A DNA stretch of 64,000 nt from assembly GCF_029240175.1 (NCBI RefSeq), contig NZ_JARBTM010000011.1, positions 1 to 64,000 of the forward strand, in the 5' to 3' direction. This stretch comes from Anaerosolibacter sp. (lineage in GTDB: Bacteria > Bacillota > Clostridia > Peptostreptococcales > Thermotaleaceae). The notes beneath the pieces are model-generated. The model did not search any database and was not told where the DNA came from. It saw nothing but the letters and a program-made list of their open reading frames with translations. Position numbers and translations under genes: made by a program. The stretch's first letter is position 1; each line of letters opens with the position of its first letter. Shown in pieces: positions 36,514 through 45,475 of this stretch.

Positions 36514-37140
36514 ATGAGCGAATTTCTTTCAGAATTAAAATATGATGAAAATGGCCTTATTCCAGCTATTGTTCAAGATGCTGCAAGCAAAGAGGTATTA
36601 ATGCTTGCTTATATGAATCAAGAAGCTTTATACAAGACCTTCGAAACAAAAAAAACATGGTTTTATAGTAGAAGTAGAAAATGTCTATGGAACAAAGGCG
36701 AGACATCAGGAAACTATCAAGCGGTAAAAAAAATTTCATATGATTGTGATAAGGATACGCTGCTCGTTGAAGTAAAACCGTTTGGAAATGCATGTCACAC
36801 AGGTGAGAAAAGCTGCTTTTACTCCGTCCTATTTAAAGATTCAGCTGAAGAGGAAGATTCACAAATCATATCATCATTGGTTGAAAGGTTAAAAAGCAGA
36901 AAAAGAAATCCTCAACAGGGTTCCTATACAAGTTATTTATTTGAAAAAGGACTAAATAAAATACTAAAAAAAATTGCTGAAGAAGCGGGAGAAGTAATTA
37001 TCAGCGCAAAAAATGAAAGCAAATCGGAGATGATATTGGAGCTGAGTGACTTACTTTATCATTCTTTAGTGTTGATGGTTGAAAAAGAAATTGATGTGAC
37101 TGATATTAAAAATGAAATGATAAAAAGGTATAAAAAGTAA
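36514..37140 (+). CDS. hisI: Bifunctional phosphoribosyl-AMP cyclohydrolase / phosphoribosyl-ATP pyrophosphatase HisIE
   Basis: 208 residues: HisI domain (about 1-112) with the zinc segment CDxD-type [13 protein letters not shown] and [11 protein letters not shown], and HisE domain (about 118-208) with [12 protein letters not shown]. Catalyses steps 3 and 2 of the pathway. Last his gene; no histidinol-phosphatase (HisN or HisJ type) follows. One-base gap from hisF, AAGGAG ribosome site. Confidence 0.97.
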   Translation: MSEFLSELKYDENGLIPAIVQDAASKEVLMLAYMNQEALYKTFETKKTWFYSRSRKCLWNKGETSGNYQAVKKISYDCDKDTLLVEVKPFGNACHTGEKSCFYSVLFKDSAEEEDSQIISSLVERLKSRKRNPQQGSYTSYLFEKGLNKILKKIAEEAGEVIISAKNESKSEMILELSDLLYHSLVLMVEKEIDVTDIKNEMIKRYKK

Positions 37141-37207
37141 AAATATATAAAAATTCGACGGTATCAAAAAATTCATTGGACTCATCCTATAGATAGGAGG
37201 TGTTTAT

Positions 37208-37399
37208 ATGATTACAAAGGATACAATGATCAAAGATATATTAGCAGATCATCCTGAAGCAGAGTCAGTTTTTAATCAATATGGGATTCGATGTTTTGGA
37301 TGAGGCGGTGTGTTATATAAAAGCGTAGGTTACGCTGCACAACGATATGGAATCGAAGAAGATAAATTGCTTAATGAATTAAATAAGCATAAGCATTAG
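37208..37399 (+). CDS. DUF1858-type redox protein with in-frame UGA: candidate selenoprotein
   Basis: Reading UGA at 37301-37303 as selenocysteine gives one continuous 63-residue protein from ATG 37208 (AGGAGGTG upstream) to TAG 37397-37399. The N-terminal ITKDTMIKDILADHPEAESV and C-terminal GYAAQRYGIEEDKLLNELN match the DUF1858/hybrid-cluster-associated disulfide family on both sides of the UGA. The family CxxC at GMHCxGC becomes C29-F-G-U32 here. A perfect 6-bp stem with a GGU loop follows, with 24 bases between UGA and loop, as bacterial SECIS elements require. Without Sec insertion it would be a 31-residue fragment. Lies 67 bases after hisIE. Confidence 0.85.
37322..37336 (+). other. SECIS-like hairpin
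   Basis: AGCGTA (37322-37327), loop GGT, TACGCT (37331-37336). Perfect stem, small loop beginning with two Gs, placed 24 bases after the UGA; these are the known constraints on bacterial SECIS elements. Confidence 0.75.
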
Positions 37400-37453
37400 T
37401 TAGCAGAGTTTGATTGGACATTGAATCACATGTAATAATTTGGATGATATTTA

Positions 37454-37486
37454 AAGAAGACAATTTTGAGAATTGTCTTCTTTTTA
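37454..37486 (+). terminator. Intrinsic terminator after the his operon/selenoprotein gene
   Basis: GAAGACAATT (37456-37465) pairs with AATTGTCTTC (37471-37480) followed by TTTTT. Confidence 0.9.
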
Positions 37487-37531
37487 TGTATAATGAAATA
37501 GAATAAACTTTAACTGAAAGAGGTTGAAAAC

Positions 37532-39220
37532 ATGGTTATTGAATTAATGAATAGTTTGATGAATAGGGGTGCAATGATAATTATACTTGCTTTCCTATTG
37601 TCAAAGAGTAATTTGTTTAAAAGATTGGTACTGAAAAAGGATGTAACGCTCATTGAAAAAATAGCCATGGGCATTTTATTTGGAATCTTTGGCATCATTG
37701 GCACCTATTCTGGAATACCTGTAAATGGAGCTATCGCCAACTCGCGGGTGATTGGTGTTTTCGTGGGTGGTTGGCTTGGGGGCCCCGTGGTTGGAATTCT
37801 AAGCGGCATCATAGCAAGCGGACATCGATGGGCAATCGATATCGGAGGATTTACTGCTGTAGCCTGTGCAATCTCTACAATCGTAGAAGGCGCCATTGGA
37901 GGATATGGCAGTCGAATGTTTAAAGACTTGAAGACTAGTTGGGTTGGAGCGCTGATAATGGGAGCGGCAGCAGAAATTATACAGATGATCATCATTCTAG
38001 TGGTGGCCAAGCCATTTCCGGATGCCCTGAATCTAGTGGAACTAATCTGGTTCCCTATGGTATTTGTGAATGCTGTAGGAATTTCAATATTTATAGCGAT
38101 GACACAAAATATCTTTATTGAACATGAACGAATAGGTGCAGCCCAGGCGCACCTAGCATTAAAGATTGCCAATGAGACATTGCCTGTTTTACGGAAGGGT
38201 TTTCATAAGGACTCCATTAAAAGAACAGCAGAGATTATCTATGAGATGACGAACGTTGCAGCTGTGGCCATTACAGATACAGATCATATACTAGCCCATA
38301 TTGGGGAAGGCAGTGATCATCATCTAACTGGGAGTCCAATCTTGACCCAAATCACCAAAGATGTTATCGATTCTGGAGCGTATCGTGTAGCTAGAACACC
38401 TGAAGAAATAGATTGTAACGGAAAAGAGTGTAAATTGTTATCGGCGGTTATTGTACCACTTTTTGATAGAGATAGAGTAGCGGGCACACTGAAACTATAC
38501 AAAGCTGATAAATTAGGTATCACAAGTACGGATATCCAATTGGCCCTAGGATTGGCTCAGTTGTTTTCTACCCAAATAGAGATTAGTAAGCTAGAGTATC
38601 AGAATAAATTATTGGCTAAAGCTGAATTGAAAGCGTTACAAGCACAAATTAATCCCCACTTTTTATTTAATGCATTAAATACCATCGCATCTTTTATTCG
38701 AACGAAACCAGAAGAAGCCAGGGCGTTGATCATTCATTTAAGTGACTACTTTAGACAAAGTCTGCAGTTTACCAGTGGAGACATCGACTTGATGCGTGAG
38801 ATTAAAAACATTGAATCTTATTTGGCTTTAGAACGAGCTCGGTTTGGAGAAAAATTAAAGATAATTTATGAAATACCAGAGAATATTACCTGTGTGATTC
38901 CATCATTAATTCTTCAGCCCGTAGTTGAGAATGCAGTAAAACATGGCATTTTTAATAAAGTGGAAGGTGGTACAGTAATCATACGAGCTTCTGACAATAA
39001 AGATTATGTAGAGTTAGTTGTTGAGGATGACGGAATTGGGATGGATCACAGCAAACTACAGTGCCTTTTCAGTGAAGAGGGAAATACGAATCATATTGGA
39101 TTAATGAATGTAAACAAAAGACTAAAAACGAAATATGGAGCTGAATATGGCTTGAATATCGGTAGTCAAGTAGGTATAGGAACAAAAGTTACGATGAAAA
39201 TCCCAAAGGAAAAACAATAG
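37532..39220 (+). CDS. LytS-type sensor histidine kinase
   Basis: 562 residues. Residues about 10-195 are six or so membrane segments of the 5TM-5TMR_LYT type, with NGAIANSRVIGVFVGGWLGGPVVG. A GAF domain (about 215-350) and a His_kinase/HATPase unit follow, with phospho-acceptor His376 in NPHFLFNALN and nucleotide motifs NAVKHG and DDGIGM. E. coli homologues BtsS and PyrS sense pyruvate. The response regulator gene follows by 13 bases and a CstA-type transporter comes next, the same trio as btsS-btsR-btsT. Pyruvate sensing is inferred from that arrangement. Confidence 0.92.
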   Translation: MVIELMNSLMNRGAMIIILAFLLSKSNLFKRLVLKKDVTLIEKIAMGILFGIFGIIGTYSGIPVNGAIANSRVIGVFVGGWLGGPVVGILSGIIASGHRWAIDIGGFTAVACAISTIVEGAIGGYGSRMFKDLKTSWVGALIMGAAAEIIQMIIILVVAKPFPDALNLVELIWFPMVFVNAVGISIFIAMTQNIFIEHERIGAAQAHLALKIANETLPVLRKGFHKDSIKRTAEIIYEMTNVAAVAITDTDHILAHIGEGSDHHLTGSPILTQITKDVIDSGAYRVARTPEEIDCNGKECKLLSAVIVPLFDRDRVAGTLKLYKADKLGITSTDIQLALGLAQLFSTQIEISKLEYQNKLLAKAELKALQAQINPHFLFNALNTIASFIRTKPEEARALIIHLSDYFRQSLQFTSGDIDLMREIKNIESYLALERARFGEKLKIIYEIPENITCVIPSLILQPVVENAVKHGIFNKVEGGTVIIRASDNKDYVELVVEDDGIGMDHSKLQCLFSEEGNTNHIGLMNVNKRLKTKYGAEYGLNIGSQVGIGTKVTMKIPKEKQ

Positions 39221-39233
39221 TGGAGGTGTAGTG

Positions 39234-39992
39234 ATGCGTTGCATTATAGTTGATGATGAAGCACCGGCTCGGGAAGAAATAAAATATTTGCTTCAAAAAT
39301 ATAGTGATATTGAAATTGTTGGTGAGGCAGATGACGGGAAACAGGCTTGCGAGCTTATAATGAAGGCTAAGCCTGATGTACTATTTCTCGACATTCAAAT
39401 GAGAGGTATGAGTGGATTTGATGTGGCCAACGAACTCTACAAGCGAGAAATATATCCCCTGATTGTATTTATTACTGCATATGATCAGTATGCAATCAAA
39501 GCATTTGAAATCAATGCCATTGATTATCTGCTAAAACCAATTTCGGATGAGAGACTGTCCAGTACGATTGAACGTATTCAAAATACTCAAAAAAGGAATC
39601 AAAATGCCAATAAAATTGATATTGAAGATATTTTAAAATATATAAACAAACCTAAGCTTGTCCAGAAAATTTCTGTTTATTGCAATGGGAAACATATCCC
39701 TTTAGATCCAGCCGAAATCACGTTGATAGGCGTTGAGGGGCGTAATACGGTGATTAAATCCAGGAAAGGAGAGTATGTTTCCAATCTTAGCCTAAGCGAG
39801 CTAGAAGAAAAACTAAGGGATTTTCCTTTTTTTCGAAGCCACCGTAGTTTTCTGGTAAATCTTGAAGAAATTCAAGAGATTGATCAATGGTTTCACGGTA
39901 CTTATCAAATAACGATGAAAGGATTCCCAAAGGATAAAATTCCGGTAAGCCGAAGTAATGCCCATAAATTTAGAGAAATAATGAACCTATAG
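39234..39992 (+). CDS. LytTR-family response regulator
   Basis: 252 residues from ATG 39234 (GGAGGTG upstream; the GTG at 39231 is less likely). Receiver domain (about 1-120) with DDEAPARE and phospho-acceptor Asp55 in FLDIQM; LytTR DNA-binding domain (about 145-252) with FFRSHRSFLVNLEEI. LytTR proteins bind pairs of direct repeats; a candidate pair lies before the CstA-type gene. Partner of the preceding kinase. Confidence 0.94.
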   Translation: MRCIIVDDEAPAREEIKYLLQKYSDIEIVGEADDGKQACELIMKAKPDVLFLDIQMRGMSGFDVANELYKREIYPLIVFITAYDQYAIKAFEINAIDYLLKPISDERLSSTIERIQNTQKRNQNANKIDIEDILKYINKPKLVQKISVYCNGKHIPLDPAEITLIGVEGRNTVIKSRKGEYVSNLSLSELEEKLRDFPFFRSHRSFLVNLEEIQEIDQWFHGTYQITMKGFPKDKIPVSRSNAHKFREIMNL

Positions 39993-39994
39993 AT

Positions 39995-40022
39995 GAGGGA
40001 GTCAAGCTGGCTTCCTTTTTTA
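39995..40022 (+). terminator. Terminator between LytTR regulator and transporter gene
   Basis: AGGGAG and CTTCCT flank the short GC-containing loop, with one G-U pair and a single bulge, followed by T6. Confidence 0.6.
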
Positions 40023-40048
40023 TTGGGAAAATGTTATGAGCACCGCCA

Positions 40049-40121
40049 TTCGACAATTCAAACATAAAATCCGACATCCTAGACAGATCATATATTCATT
40101 GGTTAAATTAATCGGTATAAT
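40049..40121 (+). promoter_or_regulatory. Candidate LytTR-activated promoter of the CstA-type gene
   Basis: Direct repeats ATTCGACAATTC (40049-40060) and ATCCGACATCC (40069-40079) have their CGACA cores 21 bases apart, two helical turns. A -10 TATAAT lies at 40116-40121 with no good -35, as expected for an activator-dependent promoter. The repeats sit about 50-80 bases before the predicted start. Confidence 0.45.
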
Positions 40122-40170
40122 TCATTTGAAGGATTACTTTCATAACATTACACAAGAAGGAGGATAAAAA

Positions 40171-41595
40171 ATGATCAGTTTTATTGTAGCAATTATTGTT
40201 CTTATTTTAGGGTATTTTACCTATGGAAAATTTGTTGAGCGCGTTTTTGGTGTAGAAGAAGATAGACCTACGCCTGCTTTAGCCATGGAAGATGGCGTTG
40301 ATTATGTACCCATGAGTTGGAAACAAATATTTCTCATCCAATTTTTGAATATCGCAGGATTGGGACCGATTTTTGGTGCCATAATGGGTGCACTATACGG
40401 TCCTGCGGCATTTTTATGGATTGTATTTGGCAGTATATTTGCAGGTGCAGTACATGATTATTTTTCAGGAATGCTCTCACTCAGACATAATGGGGAAAGT
40501 ATTTCAGAAATTGTGGGATATTATCTAGGGGATTCTGCAAAGAAAATTATGAGAGTGTTCTCAGTTGTATTACTGATCCTTGTTGGAACTGTATTTATGA
40601 CAGGACCAGCTGGATTGTTGAGCAGTCTTAAATTATTTGGTATAGAAAATGTAAAAGTATGGCTGGCGCTCATCATCGTTTACTACTTTTTAGCAACGAT
40701 TATGCCAGTGGATAAAATCATTGGGAAAATATATCCCTTATTCGGAGCAGCATTGTTAATTATGGCAGTGGGAATAGGGAGCATGATGATCATTAAGGGT
40801 TATCAAATTCCTGAAATCACTTTAGAAAGTATGCATCCAAAAGGACTTCCTCTTTGGCCAATGCTTTTTGTCACTATAGCCTGTGGTGCAATTAGTGGAT
40901 TTCATGCCACTCAATCTCCTATGATGGCTCGATGTATGACCAATGAGAAATATGGACGTCAAGTGTTTTATGGTGCCATGATTGCTGAAGGAATCATTGC
41001 CCTCATTTGGGCTGCTGCTGCCATGACTTTCTTTAATGGAATCCCTGGATTAAATGAAGCATTAGGAAATGGCGGTACGGGAGCAGTAGTCAATACGATT
41101 TCTAAATCACTTTTAGGACCAATTGGTGGACTTTTGGCGGTGCTAGGGGTAATTGCATGCCCAATTACTTCGGGTGATACAGCTTTCAGAAGTGCCAGAT
41201 TGGTTATCGCCGATGCAATTGGGTTTGAACAAGGGAAGATAAGCAAGAGATTATTGTTGGCATTACCTCTATTTGCAGTAGGTTTTGGATTAACGCTGAT
41301 CGATTTTAACATTATTTGGAGATATTTTGCATGGTCAAATCAGACCTTGGCGATGATTGTATTATGGGCTGCAGCAGTTTATCTAGCGATTAAATCAAAG
41401 ATACACTGGATTGCTTCTATTCCGGCTACCTTTATGACAGGCGTAAGCATAACTTATATCTTGATGGCTCCAGAAGGTTTTAAACTCTCTGCGGCAATTG
41501 CTTACCCAGTAGGGGGCGGAGCAGCACTATTCGCGTTGATATTCTTTATGGTAAAAGTCAGAAATAGAGTTAATACAATTGAACAGGAAGCATAA
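40171..41595 (+). CDS. CstA/BtsT-family transporter, probable pyruvate or peptide permease
   Basis: 474 residues, about 13 membrane segments; the shorter Gram-positive form of the carbon-starvation protein A family (E. coli CstA and BtsT are about 700). Conserved segments are QFLNIAGLGPIFGAIMGALYGP, AGAVHDYFSGMLSLRHNG, GFHATQSPMMARC and ITSGDTAFRSARL. E. coli members import pyruvate; older work proposed peptides. The adjacent LytS/LytTR pair favours a pyruvate-regulated carboxylate importer. AGGAGG before the ATG. Confidence 0.92.
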   Translation: MISFIVAIIVLILGYFTYGKFVERVFGVEEDRPTPALAMEDGVDYVPMSWKQIFLIQFLNIAGLGPIFGAIMGALYGPAAFLWIVFGSIFAGAVHDYFSGMLSLRHNGESISEIVGYYLGDSAKKIMRVFSVVLLILVGTVFMTGPAGLLSSLKLFGIENVKVWLALIIVYYFLATIMPVDKIIGKIYPLFGAALLIMAVGIGSMMIIKGYQIPEITLESMHPKGLPLWPMLFVTIACGAISGFHATQSPMMARCMTNEKYGRQVFYGAMIAEGIIALIWAAAAMTFFNGIPGLNEALGNGGTGAVVNTISKSLLGPIGGLLAVLGVIACPITSGDTAFRSARLVIADAIGFEQGKISKRLLLALPLFAVGFGLTLIDFNIIWRYFAWSNQTLAMIVLWAAAVYLAIKSKIHWIASIPATFMTGVSITYILMAPEGFKLSAAIAYPVGGGAALFALIFFMVKVRNRVNTIEQEA

Positions 41596-41600
41596 ATATA

Positions 41601-41625
41601 AAAGGGAATCCACGGATTCCCTTTT
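41601..41625 (+). terminator. Intrinsic terminator after CstA-type gene
   Basis: AAAGGGAATC and GATTCCCTTTT form a compact hairpin (loop CACG) followed by T-rich sequence. Confidence 0.82.
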
Positions 41626-41704
41626 ATATTTATGTGTAAAGTATAGCAGTAAAGATAGATTTCGTGTAAAATGAATAGAAAGAAGTTAAGAGCTGGAGGG
41701 ATAT

Positions 41705-43900
41705 ATGTTTAATACAAAAAGCTTGAGGTTTAAGATACCTGCTTTGATTATTATCTTGGTAATGATTACGATAGCTGGGGCGAGTTATATGTCTTACGAG
41801 ATATTCACCCAAGATATCCGCCACCAGATTATTCAAAAGAACGCTGTCATTACGGAAATGATTTCGGACCAAATTAGTCAATATCTCATTGCAGCCCAAG
41901 ACACGGTAGAGTATGTTGCAAAATATGCTTCCTATAATGATATGCCATCCATAAAAAGAAGCATAGATCGGATTTATGGCAGCTATAAGTGGATGGATCT
42001 GATGTTTTATATGACGACAGATGGTAAGATAACATATAGTAACCCACATAATGATATAATTTATCAAAGAGATTACGTGGAAAGAGAATATTTTCAGCAT
42101 ATTACGAAGTATAAAGAAACGTACATAAGTAAAGTTTTTATTAGCAGTATTCTAAACCAACCTCATATTATTATCGTATCACCAATTATTGATCCCCAGA
42201 CTGGTGAAATGAAGGGGATTATAGGTGGGGGAGTTCCCCTTAATAGCCTGCAGAAGATCGTTGAAAAGACGCAGCAATCCTTCGATGGAAGAATATATGT
42301 GGTAGATATGGATGGTACAACCCTTGTTAGTCCCAATGAGAGTGATATCACCAACCGAGTAGTACTCAATAGACGTGTGAAGATAAGCGGTGAAGAACAA
42401 GAACTTTCGGACATCATGGAAAGATATACAGAAGGGATCGGGGAGTATAAAAGTGATCTAGATAGGGTGTATGTATCCTTTAGCAAGATTCCTAACTATA
42501 AGGGTCTGGTTATTGTTGAACAAAATGAGCAGTATATACTAGGGCAATTAGGCGAAATCAAATCTAGATTTTTTTCGGGTATTGTATTTGTCATGATCTC
42601 TGTTTTGATTTTAAGTATGTATTTTGCCCATACCATAACGAGTCCAATTGAAAACCTCGTTAATTTTGTAAGACGACTCAGTAGTGATATCGACAGTGGA
42701 ACAAAAGAGGTGGAGATCACTGCTTCAGACGAATTAGGTGAATTAGAAAGAGCGTTTCACCATATGGGCAGAGAATTAAGCTTAAAGATGGAAGCTTTAA
42801 AAAACCTTCATAAAAGAGAATACGATATTAAAAAATACCTTAATAATATTTTAAAAAGCGCAGCCAGCGGAATTATTGTCATTGATTACTATAATAAAAT
42901 ATCAATATTTAATACTGCTGCAGAAGAGATTACGGGGTATAGAAGTCAATACTTTATAAATAAGCCATTGGAGTTTTTAGCTAGTCATATTGGACTTCCA
43001 TTAGAAATCTTTAAAAACTATATAAATGGCGAAGAAAATACTGTAACTGAACGAGAATGTTTGATCAAAAAGAATGATGGGGTAATGATACCATTAAGTA
43101 TATCTTTATCTCCCGTTTACGATGATGAAGGACAAGTGATCAGTACTGTATGTTTGATCAAGGACTTGACAAAGATAAAAGTCTTAGAAGAGCATCTGAG
43201 GCGTGAGGATCGTCTAAAAACCATTGGGGAAATGTCATCATCCATCATACATGAGATTGGAAATCCACTGGCAGGAATGTCAAATCTCTTGGAAGTTCTT
43301 AGGGATCATGTTGAGGATATAAATCTACGAGATGAGTTATTAACTGCTTTGAGTGAGGAAGTGAATATGCTGAATAATCTGGTGATCAACTTCTTAGATT
43401 TTACAAGAACCCATAAAAGTTTGCCAATCACCACAAATATTCTGGGTGTCATTAACAGTGCCTTAAATATATTGAATTCAGAAATCATGAATAAAAACGT
43501 AAATATTGTCAAGAAATATTCTTCATCGGTGCCTTTGGTAAAGATTGACCCTGCCACAGTGCGGCAAGCATTTGTAAATCTTCTGAAAAATAGTGTTCAA
43601 GCGGTAGATGAAAATGGAAAGATCACAATCGAAGTAAAAACTGTGGAGGAAGACTATAGAAGGATACTGTGTATTTCTATTCTAGATAATGGTGAGGGCA
43701 TATCTGAAGATAAAATTGAACAAATTTTTAATCCATTCTATACAACGAAACAAGATGGTACCGGGTTAGGGTTGGCGATTGTGCATAAGATTATAAGGGA
43801 TAATAATGGTACAATTTCTGTAAAAAGCGAAGTTGGGGCTAGTACAGAGTTTATCATCTGCTTTGAGGGGGAAATAATTGATGAAGCTACTAATTATTGA
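41705..43900 (+). CDS. Membrane sensor histidine kinase (dCACHE-HAMP-PAS-HisKA), NtrB/AtoS type
   Basis: 731 residues. TM1 (about 10-30), a double-CACHE extracytoplasmic domain (about 35-280), TM2 (about 290-310), HAMP (about 312-365), PAS (about 380-490), then HisKA with H516 in SSIIHEIGNPL and an HATPase with NLLKNSVQAV, DNGEGI, GTGLGLAIVHK. CACHE sensors bind small ligands such as carboxylates and amino acids. Its end overlaps the NtrC-type regulator gene by 20 bases, so the two form a coupled pair. The ligand is probably an organic acid used by the downstream genes; that is inference. Confidence 0.93.
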   Translation: MFNTKSLRFKIPALIIILVMITIAGASYMSYEIFTQDIRHQIIQKNAVITEMISDQISQYLIAAQDTVEYVAKYASYNDMPSIKRSIDRIYGSYKWMDLMFYMTTDGKITYSNPHNDIIYQRDYVEREYFQHITKYKETYISKVFISSILNQPHIIIVSPIIDPQTGEMKGIIGGGVPLNSLQKIVEKTQQSFDGRIYVVDMDGTTLVSPNESDITNRVVLNRRVKISGEEQELSDIMERYTEGIGEYKSDLDRVYVSFSKIPNYKGLVIVEQNEQYILGQLGEIKSRFFSGIVFVMISVLILSMYFAHTITSPIENLVNFVRRLSSDIDSGTKEVEITASDELGELERAFHHMGRELSLKMEALKNLHKREYDIKKYLNNILKSAASGIIVIDYYNKISIFNTAAEEITGYRSQYFINKPLEFLASHIGLPLEIFKNYINGEENTVTERECLIKKNDGVMIPLSISLSPVYDDEGQVISTVCLIKDLTKIKVLEEHLRREDRLKTIGEMSSSIIHEIGNPLAGMSNLLEVLRDHVEDINLRDELLTALSEEVNMLNNLVINFLDFTRTHKSLPITTNILGVINSALNILNSEIMNKNVNIVKKYSSSVPLVKIDPATVRQAFVNLLKNSVQAVDENGKITIEVKTVEEDYRRILCISILDNGEGISEDKIEQIFNPFYTTKQDGTGLGLAIVHKIIRDNNGTISVKSEVGASTEFIICFEGEIIDEATNY

Positions 43901-45230
43901 CGATGAAAAAAGTATTCGATTGTCTTTACAAGTAGGATTAGCAAAAACGGGCGTGAAGATATATACAGCTGCATCAGGGGAAGAAGGATTAGAACTTTTT
44001 CGTAATATAAATCCTGATATAGCCGTGATCGATATCAAATTGCCAGGAATTGATGGCATTGAAGTTTTAAGGAGAATCCGTAAGGAGAATGATAACTGTA
44101 TTGTAATCATGATTACCTATATAAGTGAAGTAAGGCTGGCAGTAGAAGCTATGAAGCTCGGTGCCAATGATTACTTTACCAAACCATTTAACATTGAAGA
44201 AATTAAAGATACCATTGAAAATAACCTTAAATATTTAAAGCTGAAGCGTGAATTAAGCCAAGATCAATACGAAGATTTTACAGAAATTGTCGGAATAAGT
44301 GATCAAATCAAAGAGATAAAAAAAGTCGTTCAAAAAGTGAGCAATCTTCCTTATAATACCTATATCCTTGTACAAGGGGAGAGCGGCACTGGGAAAGAAA
44401 TCGTGGCAAAAGCTATCCACTATAACGGTATAAGAAAGAATACGCCCTATGTGGCTTTAAACTGTGCTGCCATACCCCAAAATTTGCAGGAGAGTGAATT
44501 GTTCGGCTATGAGAAAGGTGCCTTTACAGAGGCTAAGACGTCGAAAAAGGGTCTGATTGAAGAGTCCCATGGAGGAACCTTGTTTCTTGATGAAATTGGA
44601 GACATGGATATATTACTACAAGCAAAATTACTAAGGGTTTTACAGGAGAAAAAGTTTAGACGATTAGGTGGTGTAAAAGAAATTGATTTTGATGCCAATA
44701 TTATTGCAGCCACCAATAAGAACCTTCTCGAAGAAGTAAAGAATGGAGCATTTAGAGAAGATTTATATTATCGATTGAATGTGGTACCAATTTTTACGAC
44801 ACCTTTAAGAGAAAGAGTGGAGGATATTCCTCCCCTCATTGATTCGTTTATCCGATTGTACAACAGTCAGCTCAATAAAAACATTATAGGTATGACCGAT
44901 GCTGCTATGGAAATATGCAAAGCCCATCAGTGGAAGGGAAATGTGCGTGAATTGAAAAATGTGATAGAAAGGATCATCATATTTCAGGAGAATGAATGCA
45001 TTGATATTGATGATTTGCCCCACAGTGTGATCAGCGATATCCATATGATCAATGATAAAAATATCATCGACATGGGAAATAATAATCTAAATTTAGAGAT
45101 AGTAGAAATGGAAACGATAAGTCGAGTTTTGAAACAAAACAACTGGAATATTTCAAGAACTGCCCAAGAATTAGGAATATCTCGATTAACTTTAAGACGT
45201 AAAATTGAAAAATACAGCATTATGAAATGA
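43881..45230 (+). CDS. Sigma-54-dependent response regulator, NtrC/AtoC type, GAFTEA variant
   Basis: 449 residues from ATG 43881 (GGGGG upstream). Receiver (1-120, Asp51), AAA+ domain (about 140-375) with Walker A GESGTGKE and Walker B GGTLFLDEIGD, and a Fis-type helix-turn-helix at the C-terminus (NISRTAQELGISRLTLRRKI). The sigma-54 contact loop reads G213-A-F-T-E217-A instead of GAFTGA; codon 217 is GAG at 44529-44531. It should use ATP hydrolysis to open sigma-54 promoters; a strong match lies about 250 bases downstream. Confidence 0.93.
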   Translation: MKLLIIDDEKSIRLSLQVGLAKTGVKIYTAASGEEGLELFRNINPDIAVIDIKLPGIDGIEVLRRIRKENDNCIVIMITYISEVRLAVEAMKLGANDYFTKPFNIEEIKDTIENNLKYLKLKRELSQDQYEDFTEIVGISDQIKEIKKVVQKVSNLPYNTYILVQGESGTGKEIVAKAIHYNGIRKNTPYVALNCAAIPQNLQESELFGYEKGAFTEAKTSKKGLIEESHGGTLFLDEIGDMDILLQAKLLRVLQEKKFRRLGGVKEIDFDANIIAATNKNLLEEVKNGAFREDLYYRLNVVPIFTTPLRERVEDIPPLIDSFIRLYNSQLNKNIIGMTDAAMEICKAHQWKGNVRELKNVIERIIIFQENECIDIDDLPHSVISDIHMINDKNIIDMGNNNLNLEIVEMETISRVLKQNNWNISRTAQELGISRLTLRRKIEKYSIMK

Positions 45231-45236
45231 ATTATT

Positions 45237-45271
45237 GGTAACTATTGATACAACGTGGTAAAAAAGTTACC
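45237..45271 (+). promoter_or_regulatory. Candidate enhancer sites for the NtrC-type regulator
   Basis: Two motifs spaced 20 bases apart: GGTAA-CTATT-GATAC (45237-45251, imperfect) and TGGTAA-AAAAG-TTACCA (45256-45272, perfect). Both share the pattern GGTAA-N5-TTACC found again at 45389-45403. They lie about 205-225 bases before the -24 element, a normal enhancer distance. Confidence 0.55.
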
Positions 45272-45382
45272 AGTCAAATGAATGTGAAAAAAATCACACT
45301 GCAATATTAACAATATGAAGAAAAATTAACAATTGCAATAGGTACAAAAGAAAAAAGAAAAATCTGTAAGTATTTATTTTAG

Positions 45383-45411
45383 AAAAGCGGTAACTATGTT
45401 ACCGCTTTTTT
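45383..45411 (+). terminator. Terminator whose stem contains a third GGTAA-N5-TTACC site
   Basis: AAAAGCGGTAAC (45383-45394), loop TAT, GTTACCGCTTTTTT: a perfect 12-bp stem with a T tract, ending the regulator transcript. The centre (45389-45403) is a perfect copy of the enhancer-like palindrome, about 75 bases before the -24 element. Confidence 0.85.
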
Positions 45412-45475
45412 ATGTATTGGAAAAAATCAAAATAGAAGAAACTAGCGTTTTCAATGTTTCATTATAATAATAATT

